Source: Cryoendolithus antarcticus
Lineage: Eukaryota; Ascomycota; Dothideomycetes; Cladosporiales; Cladosporiaceae
Assembly (NCBI GenBank): GCA_002077065.1
Contig: NAJO01000018.1
Coordinates: 434,001-498,000, forward strand
Reading direction: 5' to 3'
DNA length: 64,000 nt
How positions within the stretch are numbered: position 1 is the first letter of the stretch; the number at the start of each line of letters is the position of its first letter. Below, piece after piece: positions 1-11,317 of this stretch. The notes under the pieces were generated by a model, which worked only from the letters and a program-made list of their open reading frames with translations, searched no databases and had not been told where the DNA came from. Both the position numbers and the translations under genes were made by a program.

Positions 1-1
1 G

Positions 2-862
2 GTGCAGTCGACTTTACCTGCTGCTAATCTTGCCACACTTGCCATTGTCGCCGATCGCTTCGATGCACTCGACGCAGTCCAGATATATGCGCGTCGCAAG
101 AAGCTGATGGCTGGCATTGACTCCAGGACATTGCCTAAGATGGAGCTGGCGCTTGGTGAAGGTCGAGTGCGCCAACGTCTTCTAGTAGCACTGATGCTGG
201 ATCATGCTCCATGGATCGAGCGATACAGTCTTCGTATGATGGCTCAAGGCTGGCTTGGCCGTGAGGCGGCTGTCACGGATCCATTGTGGTGGGACTTGCC
301 CGGTCGTGTGGAAGAGGAACTCTCGTTACGACGAAGCTACGTCCTAGAGACCCTCCAATCAGTGCAGGAGCACTTCCTATCTGTGTACTCCACGCGAAAG
401 CGAGTCTGTCGTCTTGGCTACGACTCCAGTCCGGAGTGCGACTCTTTTCAACTTGGCGAGATAGTCCGCTTCTTCATGCGGGCTGGCACGCTGAAGATGC
501 AAGGCGCGATTATCAACACCGAGGACAATGAGATCGCGCCGTATGCCGGCGACTTGGCACTGCTCTTCGACAAGCTCAAGCAGGTGCCAGAATATCAAGT
601 CAACGCCCATCACTCCCATTGCGGTATTCGTACACAGTACGTTCCTTTCTTGCAGCTGGTGGAGGCAGCACTCCCTCACGCCGCCTTCTGCGGGATCTGC
701 TGGGTGGAGGACCGCCACAACCATTCCTGGCTTGATTCAAAGCGACCGCTGAGATGGTCGCAAGGGACAAGTGAGTTGGACCTCCGATCTACAGATCATC
801 GTCGCAGGCACGTCGGACTCAGGGATTTCTTCATGGCAACGCAGAGAGATTGGCTTGTTTGA
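2..862 (+). CDS. BTB/POZ-type fungal protein, C-terminal part (cut by window edge)
   Basis: The reading frame is open from the left edge to a TGA at 860-862. The first available start is a GTG, so the true N-terminus, where a BTB fold would sit, is outside the window. The visible part contains WWDLP followed by an RR pair, and the stretch LGYDSSPECDSFQLGE followed by IVRFF. I associate this with the C-terminal region of a large family of uncharacterised fungal BTB-domain proteins that is especially expanded in Dothideomycetes. A Cys/His-rich segment (HHSHCG and CGICW, about residues 200-235) is in the usual position for this family. BTB proteins mostly mediate protein-protein contacts, for example as cullin-3 adaptors, but no specific role can be given. 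The frame is intact. The family call is from memory of sequence style, without a search. Confidence 0.6.
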   Translation: MQSTLPAANLATLAIVADRFDALDAVQIYARRKKLMAGIDSRTLPKMELALGEGRVRQRLLVALMLDHAPWIERYSLRMMAQGWLGREAAVTDPLWWDLPGRVEEELSLRRSYVLETLQSVQEHFLSVYSTRKRVCRLGYDSSPECDSFQLGEIVRFFMRAGTLKMQGAIINTEDNEIAPYAGDLALLFDKLKQVPEYQVNAHHSHCGIRTQYVPFLQLVEAALPHAAFCGICWVEDRHNHSWLDSKRPLRWSQGTSELDLRSTDHRRRHVGLRDFFMATQRDWLV

Positions 863-919
863 GACATGGAGTACGCATGAAGGAGTTAATAAAGCTTTGT
901 CTTCCTCGTTTCAAGACTG

Positions 920-2233
920 CTATGAATCGAAGAACTCCCGCAACTGATCATCGAGCCACTTCACGTCATCCTTGCTATCGCCTGGTCCACCTGCCCAATG
1001 GCCCTGTGACTTGTTAGCCCTGGCCAAAGTTTCTTTGTACACGATCAGCATACCCAAATGCTGGGGAACACTGCCAACTTCCCGATTCCTGGACGCATGT
1101 TCTCAACTTCGATTTCGGAGTCTTCTGGTGCTATACTCGATGTCAGTATCGGCAATGATGAAGCAGACTCTGCCGAGTACACGTACGGAAGTAGAGATCA
1201 GTCTTCGCTGGCAACACCAGCGCTTTGGCTTTGATGCCTTGCATCGCAGCTTTGAAGTCACCGTTGTATGGCTCCTGTGCAGAGCAGTCGCCTGCTTGCC
1301 AAGTGTGAAGCATGACTAGCATGTTCTCGGGATCTGTGTGCCAGGTGTCAGCCAAGCAATGAGCGCGAGCCGGTACGGGTCTCTCCAGCGAGATTCAAAG
1401 CACCTTTCGACAACGCCCAGCCTTCCCACCACCCGATCATGAAGTCCTCAAGTCCCTTGAACCCGAGCACAGTCTCATACACCTTCTCGCGATAAAATGC
1501 TTGGCTGAAGCCCCAACCAGCGTACACCCGACCAAGCGCTTTTAGACCGACAGTCTTCTCCTCGTCTGACCACTCGCGGTACTTGTCGCCGCTAGACGTC
1601 TCGCCTTTGCAGATCCCTCCAGATGCAGCTGATTTAGGGCCAAGCAGAGCAGACTTCACGCCCTCGAGGAAGACTTGGTTGTGGAGTGATGTCTTCGCTG
1701 CGCCGCAGAAGGGTGCAATGTAGTCCATGAAGTCGGGGTACTGTGTGGCCCATTGGAAGCTAGTCAAGTAAGTATACCTGTACAACAACGTCGCTCGACT
1801 GCTGTCAGTCAACTCACGTCTGGCCTGCACCCATGCTCCACCCAAGTACAGCCTTCGCATGCTTGATGCCCAATTCCTTCGTCACGAGCTGATACTGGGC
1901 TTTCACATTGTCGTAGACAGTCACATTAGGGAATGGTTTTGGGATATCCGATCGATTCGACGGCGATGAGGACTCTCCGTTCCCAAACAGAGCGACAATG
2001 ATGATATAGTACTTGTCCGGATTCAGAGTCTTGTCCTTACCGATGAGCCATTCATTCGTTGCGATCGTGCCGGAGTACCAAGTTGGATAGATGATTGCTG
2101 GGTTCGAAGAAGAGCCAAAGGTTTTGTAGGCGATGCTAGCTTTGGGAATCGTGCTGCCGGATTGGAGCGTGAAGTCGCCAAGGGCATATTCTTGGTAGCC
2201 TTTTGGCTTGTCGTCGAGCGATAATGAGTCCAT
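920..2233 (-). CDS. alpha/beta hydrolase, homoserine O-acetyltransferase-like family
   Basis: Five exons read on the minus strand: 2233-1818, 1759-1404, 1333-1187, 1130-1054 and 1003-920. The four GT-AG introns are 58, 70, 56 and 50 nt, and the product is 359 aa. The nucleophile elbow GWSMGAG places the catalytic Ser at about residue 133. The acid lies in PAKTDLYF just before the third intron, and the His is in GHWAGGPGD near the end, giving a complete Ser-Asp-His triad. The order and spacing match the MET2/homoserine acetyltransferase superfamily. However, the many short fungal members around 350 aa are generic hydrolases or acyltransferases, and true Met2 is longer, so a methionine-pathway role should not be assumed. 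Splicing restores the conserved blocks WEGWALSKDPENM and YFPPEDSEIEVENM exactly, which supports the intron calls. The ATG at 2231-2233 is the first in frame. Confidence 0.85.
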
Positions 2234-3107
2234 TCTTACATGTACTTACTTGAAATCTCGTACGACTATGGACGAGACAAGGATCGCACAGCGTACTTAC
2301 CTCGCAACGTCCTTATCGCTTTGTCATTGACAGTGACATAGCACATGACCGAGACAGCTTGCCCCGCCATAGTGCCGTTTTAGACCTCAGTTTGATAGCT
2401 CCAGAGGTCTGGTGTGATGAGCTCCTACGAGTAGCTCATTTGGACCTGACCAAACGTAATATACTTCGGATCCGGCGTAAGATCGGTCGCTTGGAATCGT
2501 TAATAACGTGAGCTCGCGGATGCTCTGGGCTCAGATTAGACTACCAACTGGAAGGCCTGATGAACTGTCGTCGTTGTGGTGCTGACATGAAAGTAATTGG
2601 AGTTGTCATAGGGGTTCCACTGTTTGATTACCATCTACATGCATGCTCAGAAAAGCATGATGCTAGGTAGGTAGTACGACCTCCGCTTCTCCAGAAGCTC
2701 GAACGCCCTCGTGCAGCTTTCAGGGCACGTGCGACAGTGAAACTTGTGTTTAGCAGTCCTGAGAGATAGCAGACAGACTCAATGATCATTCTACTCTGAT
2801 TTTTGTACTCTCGCTGTCACGGCAGTGGAGCAAATCACACCTGCGGGCAAGCTAATAACAGCGGTATCGATACTGCGAACTTCTCGAGAATCAGAAGTTG
2901 ATGTAAAGCTTAACACATGCCCTGCCTACCGGTCTAACGGCATATTCCATCTCAATCGAGTGTACCATACGCTTGCGTTCGCTCAGGCATGCACTGTCCG
3001 AATTTTGGACGGGCTGAAATTGCTTTGCCAAGCCATTGCGCGTTCGTCGATTGCACTCCCGTGACGAGGTATCCTTTAAGTTACCAGTCCTAGGGAGCCT
3101 TCCATGA
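2234..3107. other. intergenic, no gene recognised
   Basis: This is the upstream region of the hydrolase. Short open frames such as 2825-3064 (+) and 2891-3190 (-) have no recognisable composition or motif. I see no repeat, RNA gene or mobile element here. Confidence 0.5.
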
Positions 3108-3443
3108 TCACTTCTCCGACCCTTCACTCTTCCTGTCGCTTCTGTTTCCAAGTCCCTCCTTCCCACCCGTGATCTCACCCTTCGACTCATTGATTCCAGT
3201 CGATCGGTCGGTAGCAGGCTGCGTGTCGGGCTGCTTCGCCGGATGATCGTCGCCTGTCAGATGCTCTACAGTGGAAGCCGAAGATTGGGAGTCGGAGGAG
3301 TCGTGCTGCGCTTTACCGGCGCCGCTCGCGCCGCTCGGGCTCTGCGAGGTTGGCAGCCCCGCGAAGCAAGGCTTGGTGGTTGTGAAGGTCCTGCTTCTGC
3401 GAGCGAGGGATCGAAACGAGCCATTGAGCAGGGCGGTGGACAT
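3108..3443 (-). CDS. small conserved protein, probable mitochondrial presequence
   Basis: A single exon of 111 aa runs from the ATG at 3441-3443 to the stop at 3108-3110. The first ~25 residues are rich in Arg, Ser and Thr with no acidic residue (FRSLARRSRTFTTTK), which is typical of a cleaved mitochondrial targeting peptide. The rest is polar and probably disordered. It ends with the blocks GDDHPAKQPDTQP and GGKEGLGNRSDR, a pattern I recall from short uncharacterised proteins across Pezizomycotina. No function is known to me. The opposite strand has a competing open frame (3243-3485), but only the minus-strand frame has a coherent targeting signal and the conserved tail. Confidence 0.6.
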   Translation of the reverse strand: MSTALLNGSFRSLARRSRTFTTTKPCFAGLPTSQSPSGASGAGKAQHDSSDSQSSASTVEHLTGDDHPAKQPDTQPATDRSTGINESKGEITGGKEGLGNRSDRKSEGSEK

Positions 3444-4104
3444 GCTATGGACCGGAGAACCAAAAGCTCGGGGGGAGGGCTGTAGGGGATGACTGCTCGA
3501 TGGAGGTAGCGATAGCTATTCGTTCTTGTGCTAAGACTTGAAAAGACTCTTGAGCCTGAATGAAAGGGAGCGACGAGATGTGTGATACTATACCTGAGCA
3601 GAGCGGAGCGCGAGGCCGTGTGCTGCACCAAGTCATCGTCGTCATGATCAGCACCACACAAGGCACACATATTCAGTGTGCTGAAGTGTTACAGACTTTG
3701 GGCGATGCTTCTATTCGGAGATTCTCGTGGGATCGCATAACAGATTGACTAGCAGGAAGGAATACTGAGATGATCGAGGGCAGATACATGTATGTTCAAC
3801 ACAATCTATATTCTGGGTCGCATGCTGCCCAGCCAATCAGCGCTCGGCCGATCTCCGTATCGGAATGTGGCCCTCCAAGGCACCGTAGTGTCCGACCGTC
3901 CGCCCCGACCTGCACAATCTGATCTCATGTCAAGCAGACTGCTCGCACGAGAGGCTCGCTTTAATGGATGCCTCCATAGGTAGCGGTGCGTCCAGGGTCC
4001 GCCAGCTTTGGCGCCTGGGAGGATCATGCCGGTCAGTGCCACACGGGAATCTGACCACCTCGCCCTGCTTGATTGGCAACAACATGGTAGCTTCCGACTG
4101 GTCT
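3444..4104. other. intergenic, no gene recognised
   Basis: This lies between the small mitochondrial protein and the 3' end of FTR1. Overlapping open frames on both strands (for example 3806-4108 minus) look non-coding. Nothing else was recognised. Confidence 0.45.
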
Positions 4105-5380
4105 TCAATCTCGGAGCTCTCGCACCATCGAGCTGGCAGGTTCTGTCATCTCTCGACCCCTCTTGCCCTCCACGTTCCGCTCGAATACGGAACCCTCTGG
4201 GCTTGACTCCGAGTCACCGTCTTCTGTTAGTGTCTTCGCCTTCATGAATGGAAGTCGACCGTTCTGCTCCTTGAAGCGCAACAGGAAGAATCCTGCAATG
4301 ACCACGAGCCAATATAGGTTGTATGCCAGTACCGAGCCGTAGGTTGCAGAGTTGGTCCAGCCGAAGATGGAGTTGAAGATGCCCCAGCCTCCACCACCAT
4401 TGAGCTGAGGACTGCAGCAATTGACATGCCACACGCTTTGGCGGATGTCGTACGAGCCAGCGCCTGCGCCAGTCTCGCTCACGTCTCCACCGACGACTTT
4501 GTTCCATGTGTTGTTCTCGAAGAACCACACTGCTCGGCTGAACAGGCCTGCGGCCACAAGGTATAGGAAGCATGTTGATATAATGAGGAAGATCTGTAGA
4601 TGTGCAGAGTTGCCGCCGCTAAATTGAAGTCAGCAATAGATTAGGAACGCTCGAGACAGAAGGCCGAATTTACCGATAGATCAGGTATCCGACGAGGCAG
4701 CCAGCACCTAGGCCGCAGATGACTGCCAGTGGGAACGATGTTGCAGGCAGACCAAGTCCGACGCCACCGATGAAGACAACAGCCTCAAGTCCTTCTCGAA
4801 GCACGGTGATGAAGGGCAGCAAGAACATGGCGTACTTCTCACACCACTGCTTGAAGCGACTCCCAGCAGAACCCTTCATGTCGCGATCTTTCTTGTCGAG
4901 CGCCTGCGAGAGCTTGACACGCCACTTGTCTTGCAGCTTGGAGACTCGAAGTAGTGCGGCACCCATGATGGCTACGATGATGTTAGCTAGTAAGTTTTGA
5001 CATTCCAGGCTAACAGACTCACTGATGATGATGCTCGCGATGATACCGAAGACGCCTTCCCAGATGTCTTCGGTGCCGGCGAACGTATTCTTCTGCAGCG
5101 TGTAGAAGGCTCCGACCATGGCACCTCCGACGATAAGGCAGATGAGCAGGCCAGCTGCGACACCGTACCAGACTTGCCTAACCAGGCGCTTATGGATGGA
5201 CTTGTCCTCGACTGGACTCAAGGTCTGCTTGAGAAACGAGAGCAAGACCGAGACAATAATGCTCGTCTCGAGGCATTCTCGGAAGCAGATGAAGAACACT
5301 GGACGCCAGACTCAGTCTCACGAATCGTCCAATCTCGATGAAAAGTACTCACCAGGTACAGCAAACACATTGGGCGCCAT
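4105..5380 (-). CDS. FTR1: high-affinity iron permease FTR1
   Basis: The plasma-membrane permease imports Fe(III) produced by the ferroxidase FET3. Four exons (5380-5353, 5298-5024, 4972-4674, 4618-4105) encode 371 aa. The first exon is only 28 nt and encodes MAPNVFAVP plus one base. The introns are 54, 51 and 55 nt. Both REXLE iron-binding motifs of the OFeT family are present: RECLE at residues 16-20 and REGLE at 160-164. Several hydrophobic spans follow (for example around 52-75 and 94-110), then a conserved region near FENNTWN and a polar cytosolic tail of about 50 residues after residue 320. Splicing restores the block IIITIMGAALLR. The gene is divergent from FET3 across about 0.7 kb carrying GATA motifs, which suggests co-repression by iron. 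The frame is intact and the length is normal for the family. Confidence 0.96.
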
Positions 5381-5462
5381 GGTAGCGTCCAAGACTGAGC
5401 TGCCGTCAAGTAAGAGACTGTCGTGGCGTTCGTTGTTTGTGATATGAGTGAAACCTGATTTG

Positions 5463-5471
5463 ATCTGATAA
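5463..5471 (+). promoter_or_regulatory. iron-GATA motif ATCTGATAA, FTR1 side
   Basis: A perfect match to ATCWGATAA, 83 bp upstream of the FTR1 ATG. A second near-consensus site (ATCAGATAG) follows at 5481-5489, so the two sites are spaced 18 bp start to start. Confidence 0.7.
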
Positions 5472-6006
5472 GAGACAAAGATCAGATAGCAGCGAAGTGA
5501 AGGAAGTAGCTGCAGTAAGATCGAGGTGGGGTGTTCAGAATTTCGGAACGAACTAGGCTGTGCCGATCTCGGCTTGGAGCAAACCCTTCAAAATGCACTA
5601 AAGTGGTCTGACAAGCATGCTCACAGCATGCTGATCCACTGCATTCCTCCGACCATTGGGCTGTACTGCAGCTCAATGCATGAACAGTGAATACTCCCTG
5701 CATTTTCGATTCCGACATTGCTGACTACAGCGAACTGGCGGGAAAGTAGCGCTCACTTGAACTCTACCGAAGCCACGAGATTGACCCGAGACAACCAGGC
5801 CGAGGCAAGCACCACCACGTGCGAGATTTTCCACTACATGTAAGCCTTCAATGCGACGGTAAGCGCGGGGTTCTCGAACGAGCTCTTCGCTTAGCCTTGT
5901 TTCTTGGTGGGTCAATCTTTTTGCTTGTGGGCGCTTGTCTCCGGTGTTCGGCGAACGTGCTTGGCTCGCATTGGAACTGCTGATCGGCAAGTGAAGTCGA
6001 CAATCT

Positions 6007-6015
6007 TTATCAGAT
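6007..6015 (-). promoter_or_regulatory. iron-GATA motif ATCTGATAA, FET3 side
   Basis: It reads TTATCAGAT on the plus strand, about 57 bp upstream of the FET3 ATG. A core TGATAA (minus strand) lies at 6026-6031. Clustered GATA sites are usual in promoters repressed by SreA-type factors. Confidence 0.7.
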
Positions 6016-6071
6016 CTTGTCACTCTTATCAATCTCTGCCATTGACTCCATCGCATCACAGCAACGACATA

Positions 6072-8072
6072 ATGACATTGTCGTTGTCCAATTTCTTGGT
6101 CTGTTGCGCCGGCTTCGTCGCAGTCGCGAGGTCGGCCACCCATGAATATGACTGGAACATTGGCTGGGTCAGGGCGAATCCTGATGGCATGGCCGAGCGC
6201 CCTGTCATGGGCATCAATGGGCAATGGCCACTGCCGACGCTCAACTTCACAAAGGGCGATCGGGTGATTGCGACTGTGCACAATCAGGTGAGAATGAGTA
6301 CTCCAGCACTGAGGACTTGAATGTTGACTCAGTCGATCAGCTTGGCAATCAAAGCACTAGCATGCATTTCCACGGCCTCTTCCAAAACGGCACCAACGAT
6401 ATGGACGGCCCTGTTGGTGTTACACAGTGCGGCATCCCACCAGGCTCGAGCTTCATCTATAACTTCACCATCGAGCAGCCAGGCACCTACTGGTATCACA
6501 GTCATACCCGTGGCCAATACCCCGATGGCCTCCGCGGTCAATTCCTCGTACATGACCCCGACAGCCCTTACATTGGCCAATATGACGAGGAAATCGCTAT
6601 CACTCTATCAGACTGGTACCATGACGAGATGCCCGGTCTACTGAGTCACTTCATCAGCGTCGCCAATCCTACTGGAGCCGAGCCAGTCCCAAAATCAGCA
6701 CTCATGAGCGATACGCAGAACCTCAGCGTTGCTGTACAGCCTGGAAAAACGTACCTCTTCCGCATGACCAATATGGGTGCTTTTGCTGGACAGTACTTCT
6801 GGATTGAAGGTCATACCATGCGTGTTGTCGAAGTGGACGGCGTGCACACAGAGCCCGCTGAGACTAGTATGATCTACCTCACTGCAGCTCAGCGGTACAG
6901 CTTCATGGTCACTATGAAGGATAACTTTGAGGGCAACTTTGCGATGGTTGGCAGTATGGATACCGTAAGTCTTTGAGTTGGTCAAGTCTCTGGCACTTGC
7001 TGACGCCTTGGCAGGACCTCTTCGATGCCCTACCAGATGGCCTGAACACCAACGTGACAGGCTGGCTTGTATATGACGACGCTGCCGAGAAGCCGGAATC
7101 TGCACTGATCGATGCTTTCGAGCCGTTCGACGACTATACACTTGTGCCACAGGATGGCCTCGAGATCTACGACCATGTGGATCACTCCATCAAGCTCGAC
7201 ATGAAGATGGACAATCTTGGCGATGGCGCCAATTAGTAAGTCTTCCAGCCTTGTGATCTGGTGCCTCATGTCTCGATACTGATACTTTCAGCGCCTTCTT
7301 CAACGACATCACCTACGTCGAGCCCATAGTTCCTACGCTCTACTCCGTTCTCTCTACCGGCGCCAATGCCTCGAATCCCACCGTTTACGGAGTCAACACC
7401 AACTCCTTCGTCCTCGAAAAAGGCCAAGTCGTCGAGATTGTGCTCAATAACGATGACGCCGGCAAACATCCCTTCCATCTTCATGGCCACAACTTCCAAG
7501 TCGTCTGGCGTAGCGAAGAGAACGACGGCTTCTGGAACCCAGACAACACCTCGGCCATCGAGTCATTCCCAAGGAAGCCGATGAGACGTGATGTAGTCAT
7601 GGTCAACCCACAGGGCAACTTCGTCATACGCTTCAAGGCTGACAACCCTGGCGTCTGGCTTTTTCACTGCCACATCGACTGGCATACGGCGTCTGGGCTT
7701 ATAGCGACGATGATCGAGGCGCCCTTGGAACTGCAGAGCTCGATGAAAATACCTGCGGACCACTATGAAGTGTGTCATGATAGTGGGACGCCTACTGCTG
7801 GAAATGCTGCTGGGAACACCGTTGATGCCTTGGACTTGACCGGTCAGCACAAGAGTCCAGCACCTCTGCCGGCTGGCTTCACGGCAAGAGGCATAGTCGC
7901 GCTGGTGTTCAGTTGTCTGAGTGCTTTCATTGGCATGGCTGTGATTGCATGGTACGTTGACCTGAATTCATCGCTAAGGGACGTCAGAGCTGACTTACAT
8001 TGCAGGTACGGAGCTGCACCTATTGCTGTGCGCAAGACTTCTGTCGCGGCTGGCAAGGTCGCTACCAATTGA
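6072..8072 (+). CDS. FET3: multicopper ferroxidase FET3
   Basis: Oxidises Fe(II) to Fe(III) at the cell surface and passes it to FTR1. Five exons (6072-6287, 6341-6964, 7015-7235, 7292-7951, 8006-8072) with introns of 50-56 nt encode 595 aa. A signal peptide (residues 1-21) precedes the first cupredoxin domain. All four copper-binding clusters are visible: HFHG with His81 and His83, WYHSH at 123-127, [10 protein letters not shown], and HCHIDWH with the type-1 Cys at about 480. The residue ten after that Cys is Leu, as in yeast Fet3p, where Leu is the axial position. A single membrane span ([22 protein letters not shown]) near the C-terminus is followed by a short Lys/Arg-containing tail, giving an outside-facing catalytic domain. 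The divergent FTR1 neighbour supports ferroxidase rather than laccase. Confidence 0.96.
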
Positions 8073-9603
8073 GCGCTACGCAGTAGGTTGAAAATAGGAG
8101 GACTGGGCAGAACCATGCCGGTCAAGACCCTCGCGCCGGCGTTACGCACCTACTCCGACATTTGAGATGTCGTCCCAGATCGGCGAGCTCGGTACAACGC
8201 GATGAAATGGGCACATTGTAGATAGTGCACGGGAGTTCCGCCAATCGTGTGACTATCAAACACTCGGGCAACACATGCATCTAGTGCCGTCGTCGAGCTT
8301 CATCGATCTCAAGGTAATGCATCCTGGTACGGAGTCACAGCCGTACGTCCGTCTGCCATGCTAGACGCCGTTCTCGGTAGGACCCGTATGTAGGAGATGT
8401 TCCCGGCCGTTCTTGTGCATTGACAGATTGCGTCGTGACTTGCCTGGTGTGACTTCCACCGCCAAAGAGTGAACAAGTGGTTACGCTTCACTAATGTGCG
8501 ACTCTCGTTTCTGGAGATCGACAGGATATAGCTACTACTATAGCATTTACGCTCACTACAATCCCACGAATCGATGGGCCTGGCTGATACGCCCGGCTGT
8601 TTGACTAGCCCACTCATCAATCGCCAGCCTGCCGGTCCACCAGTATATATTTCAACACTCGCTTCAAAGTCTCGATCCAGCTCCATGCGCTTGGCGCAGC
8701 GTTCACAGATCTATCTTCCCCGACCCCCGAGTGTGCCGTGGTGTGTGCAATGGTGTGGCGCCTCGGAGCTCCCCATGGAAGCTAATGGTCCCCATCCATA
8801 GTTCCGGGTCTCGGCGCGCACACCAGTGCAATGGTCTGGGTGTAGTGGCGCAAGTAGCCGGTACTGTGCAATGTAGCCGGTGCAATAACCGATCTTGAGA
8901 CATCTCGATTGCGCGACAGGGGATCGACGGCGTTTGGCGGTACGCATTGCCTTCTAGATAAATCTCATGAATGGCAGATCTTGGCCTTATTCTCTTCGCA
9001 TGAATGACTATCCGACGCAGCGGAAGCGAGACGGACAATCTCGTTCCTTGAGCTAGTCACATAGGCTCCGTCGGGATGTTGGAGCTGGCGCACAGCTGGC
9101 TGCAGTAGTCGCTTGTTGTAATTCCGACTGCTATTGGTCGTACACGCACCGTGTGCAGCAAAACGGGCTCTTGGTTGTGCGATTTCGATTGATATCTTGT
9201 CCCTTGTGCTGTGCCACCGAACGCCTCTGATGCGCTGTGCCCGCAGCGTTGGGCTGTCACATGCAAGCCGGCCGATGTGGACGAACCTGCGCTGGCGGGT
9301 TTTGCTTGAAGAGGCGCAAGGGTAAAGTTCTAGGAGGGTTATTTGCTTTGCACAGTACATGGTTGTCCCGGTTGCTCTAGACATCGTCTGCTCTTTTTAG
9401 GACTCTTGTCTATCCGCTTATCAGCATAAGGCGTCGTATATGACCGCCAGCGGCTTCGCTAGAGATCTGACAGTCTTTCTTGCAAGCGTAGCTCCGGACG
9501 TCCTCGATTGAGAACGCGATAGGAGACGGGGACTTTCTTCGATCATTCCACGCATGATCGGCAGTATCGACTGGTGAAAACATCCGAGAGTTACTTCGCC
9601 AAC
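8073..9603. other. intergenic, no gene recognised
   Basis: About 1.5 kb between FET3 and the OMP decarboxylase gene. Small open frames occur on both strands (8309-8686 minus, 8574-8801 plus, 8965-9384 minus), but they overlap each other and show no family motif. No RNA gene or repeat was recognised. Confidence 0.45.
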
Positions 9604-10845
9604 ATGACCGCTCGTCAGCACTCTACCGCGTACCAATCCTACTACGAGCGCTCCGAAGCAGACAACCTCACCCCACTGGCAACATATCTTCTCCGACTGA
9701 TCCACCTCAAACGCACCAATCTCTGCGTTTCCGCAGATGTAACCACAAGCAGTGCCCTCCTGCGGCTGGCCGAGGAGGTGGGCGATCACATTTGCATACT
9801 GAAGACTCACGCGGACATCATAGCGGACTTCAACGATAAAACGATACGGGGATTGAACGAGTTGAGTCGGAGGAAGAAGTTCTTGGTCTTTGAGGATAGG
9901 AAGTTTGGGGATATCGGGAGTGAGGCAACGCCTGCAAAGGACATAAATGCAGCAAGGTACTAATGAAGTACCGCAGACACCGTGCAATTACAATACACCG
10001 GAGGATCGCTTGCGATCGTGCGATGGGCACCTATCGTGAACGCGCATATCTTCCCTGGAGCGGCGGTCATTACATCTCTGGCTGAAGCGGCGACTAAAGC
10101 AATAGCATCATACAACACTTCAGTCAGCACAGACATCTCGGCCTCGCCGGCCCCTTCACGAGCAGGATCTGGACCGGGAGAAGAGGCGGAGTCGGAGCCA
10201 GAGAGCGAGGATGACGAGGACGAGGACGGGGATGACGATACAGACGAGGAGCCGGAGGCAGACGATGGTCGCAATGGCCGGAAACATAGCGTTGTGTCTG
10301 TCAGCACAACGATATCCACGAAAACAGAAGCTATTAGTCCTACACCACAACTGAAGCCGAGTCTCTCCCGCGGCTCAACAGAAGAAGACGACGAAGAAGA
10401 TGAGAACGAAGATATGCTGAAGTCCCAGCTGGAAGCCCTGGGCCCTCCACCGTTCTACCGCTCCCTCCTCCTCCTTGCCCAGATGAGCTCCGAAGCCAAC
10501 TTCTTCACGCCCGAATACACATCCGCCTGCGTACGCGAAGCACGAAACAACCGAGACTTCGTGATGGGTTTCATCGCCCAGCAGGGTCTGAACTCTGAAC
10601 CCGAGGACAATTTTATCACCATGACACCTGGCGTGCAGAAGGCTGCTGGCGGGGATGGGAAGGGCCAGCAGTATAATACGCCTAGGATGGTTGTTGCCGA
10701 GCAAGGCGCGGACGTGATTATTGTTGGGAGGGGAATTCTGAATGCGGCGGACCGGAGGAAGGAGGCGTTGGAGTATCGAAAACAGGGTTGGTTGGCTTAT
10801 GAGGAGAGGCTGAGAGCTGGGAGGTCAAGGAGGACAGGGCGATAA
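9604..10845 (+). CDS. pyrG: orotidine 5'-phosphate decarboxylase (URA3/pyrG)
   Basis: Catalyses the last step of UMP synthesis in the cytosol. Two exons (9604-9919, 9977-10845) with a 57-nt intron encode 394 aa. The intron has TACTAATG as a likely branch region. The ATG at 9604 has A at -3 and is the only ATG at the correct N-terminus. The catalytic segment reads FEDRKFGDIGN, giving Asp98, Lys100 and Asp103. A Lys in ILKTHADI precedes it, and the phosphate-binding end is GADVIIVGRGI. The enzyme core is interrupted by a roughly 100-residue insertion (about 160-258). It is rich in Ser and Pro and has two strongly acidic runs (about 183-202 and 241-251). Many filamentous-fungal pyrG proteins have an insertion here, but this one is long. 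All catalytic residues are present, so it should be active. Confidence 0.95.
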
Positions 10846-11317
10846 GGCGCCTTGGACTTTTGCTGAGTGAGGATGGGTGGGGGGACCTTGGCTACTTGAG
10901 TATAGACGGACGTTGAAACACCGTGAGCGAGCTTCCCTTCTCCGGTCATGGGAGACGTGGAAAGTGCTGCTATCAGTGCAGCTGCGACAGTGACAGGCCT
11001 TACGCTCCATCAATGAGAAATTTGTAATCGGCAACTTACCTTGTATCATGTCGAGTCGAACAGGGCAAGCTCTCCCCAGATTCGGCATTTGTCGATCCCT
11101 TGAGCCGAGGCGCTAGTAACTTGTACATCTACCCGCACATGTACACGACATCGATCTGGTCGCAAGTATCAAGCATCTCATTTCTAGTCGAGTATCGTAG
11201 TGAATAATATCGACATGTGGAATCGCATCGCCAAAAGCTTTGGCTAGTCATTCCATCGCTGCCCAGCACATACAGTAATATACCTTCACACCGCATCCTC
11301 CATCACTTACCTCGACC
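10846..11317. other. intergenic between pyrG and ALO1
   Basis: 472 bp holding the 3' region of pyrG and the promoter of ALO1, both on the plus strand. No other feature was recognised. Confidence 0.5.

Larger units (their letters stand above)
5381..6071. promoter_or_regulatory. shared bidirectional FTR1/FET3 promoter region
   Basis: This 691-bp intergenic region separates the two divergent start codons. It contains two perfect ATCTGATAA motifs (separate entries), a near match ATCAGATAG at 5481-5489, and a core HGATAR site (TTATCA on +) at 6026-6031. These fit the binding consensus of fungal iron-responsive GATA repressors (SreA, Urbs1, Sre1). ATTGG boxes (CCAAT on the minus strand) lie at 5655-5659 and 5970-5974 and could bind the CCAAT complex. 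I did not find a convincing HapX-type half site at the expected distance. The regulatory role is inferred from sequence. Confidence 0.75.

Noticed and set aside
3806..4108. Minus-strand 100-codon frame at the FTR1 3' side
   Set aside because: It overlaps the FTR1 end with competing frames on the other strand and has no recognisable feature.
9421..9987. Minus-strand 188-codon frame
   Set aside because: It is antisense to the first exon of OMP decarboxylase, whose catalytic motif is unmistakable on the plus strand.
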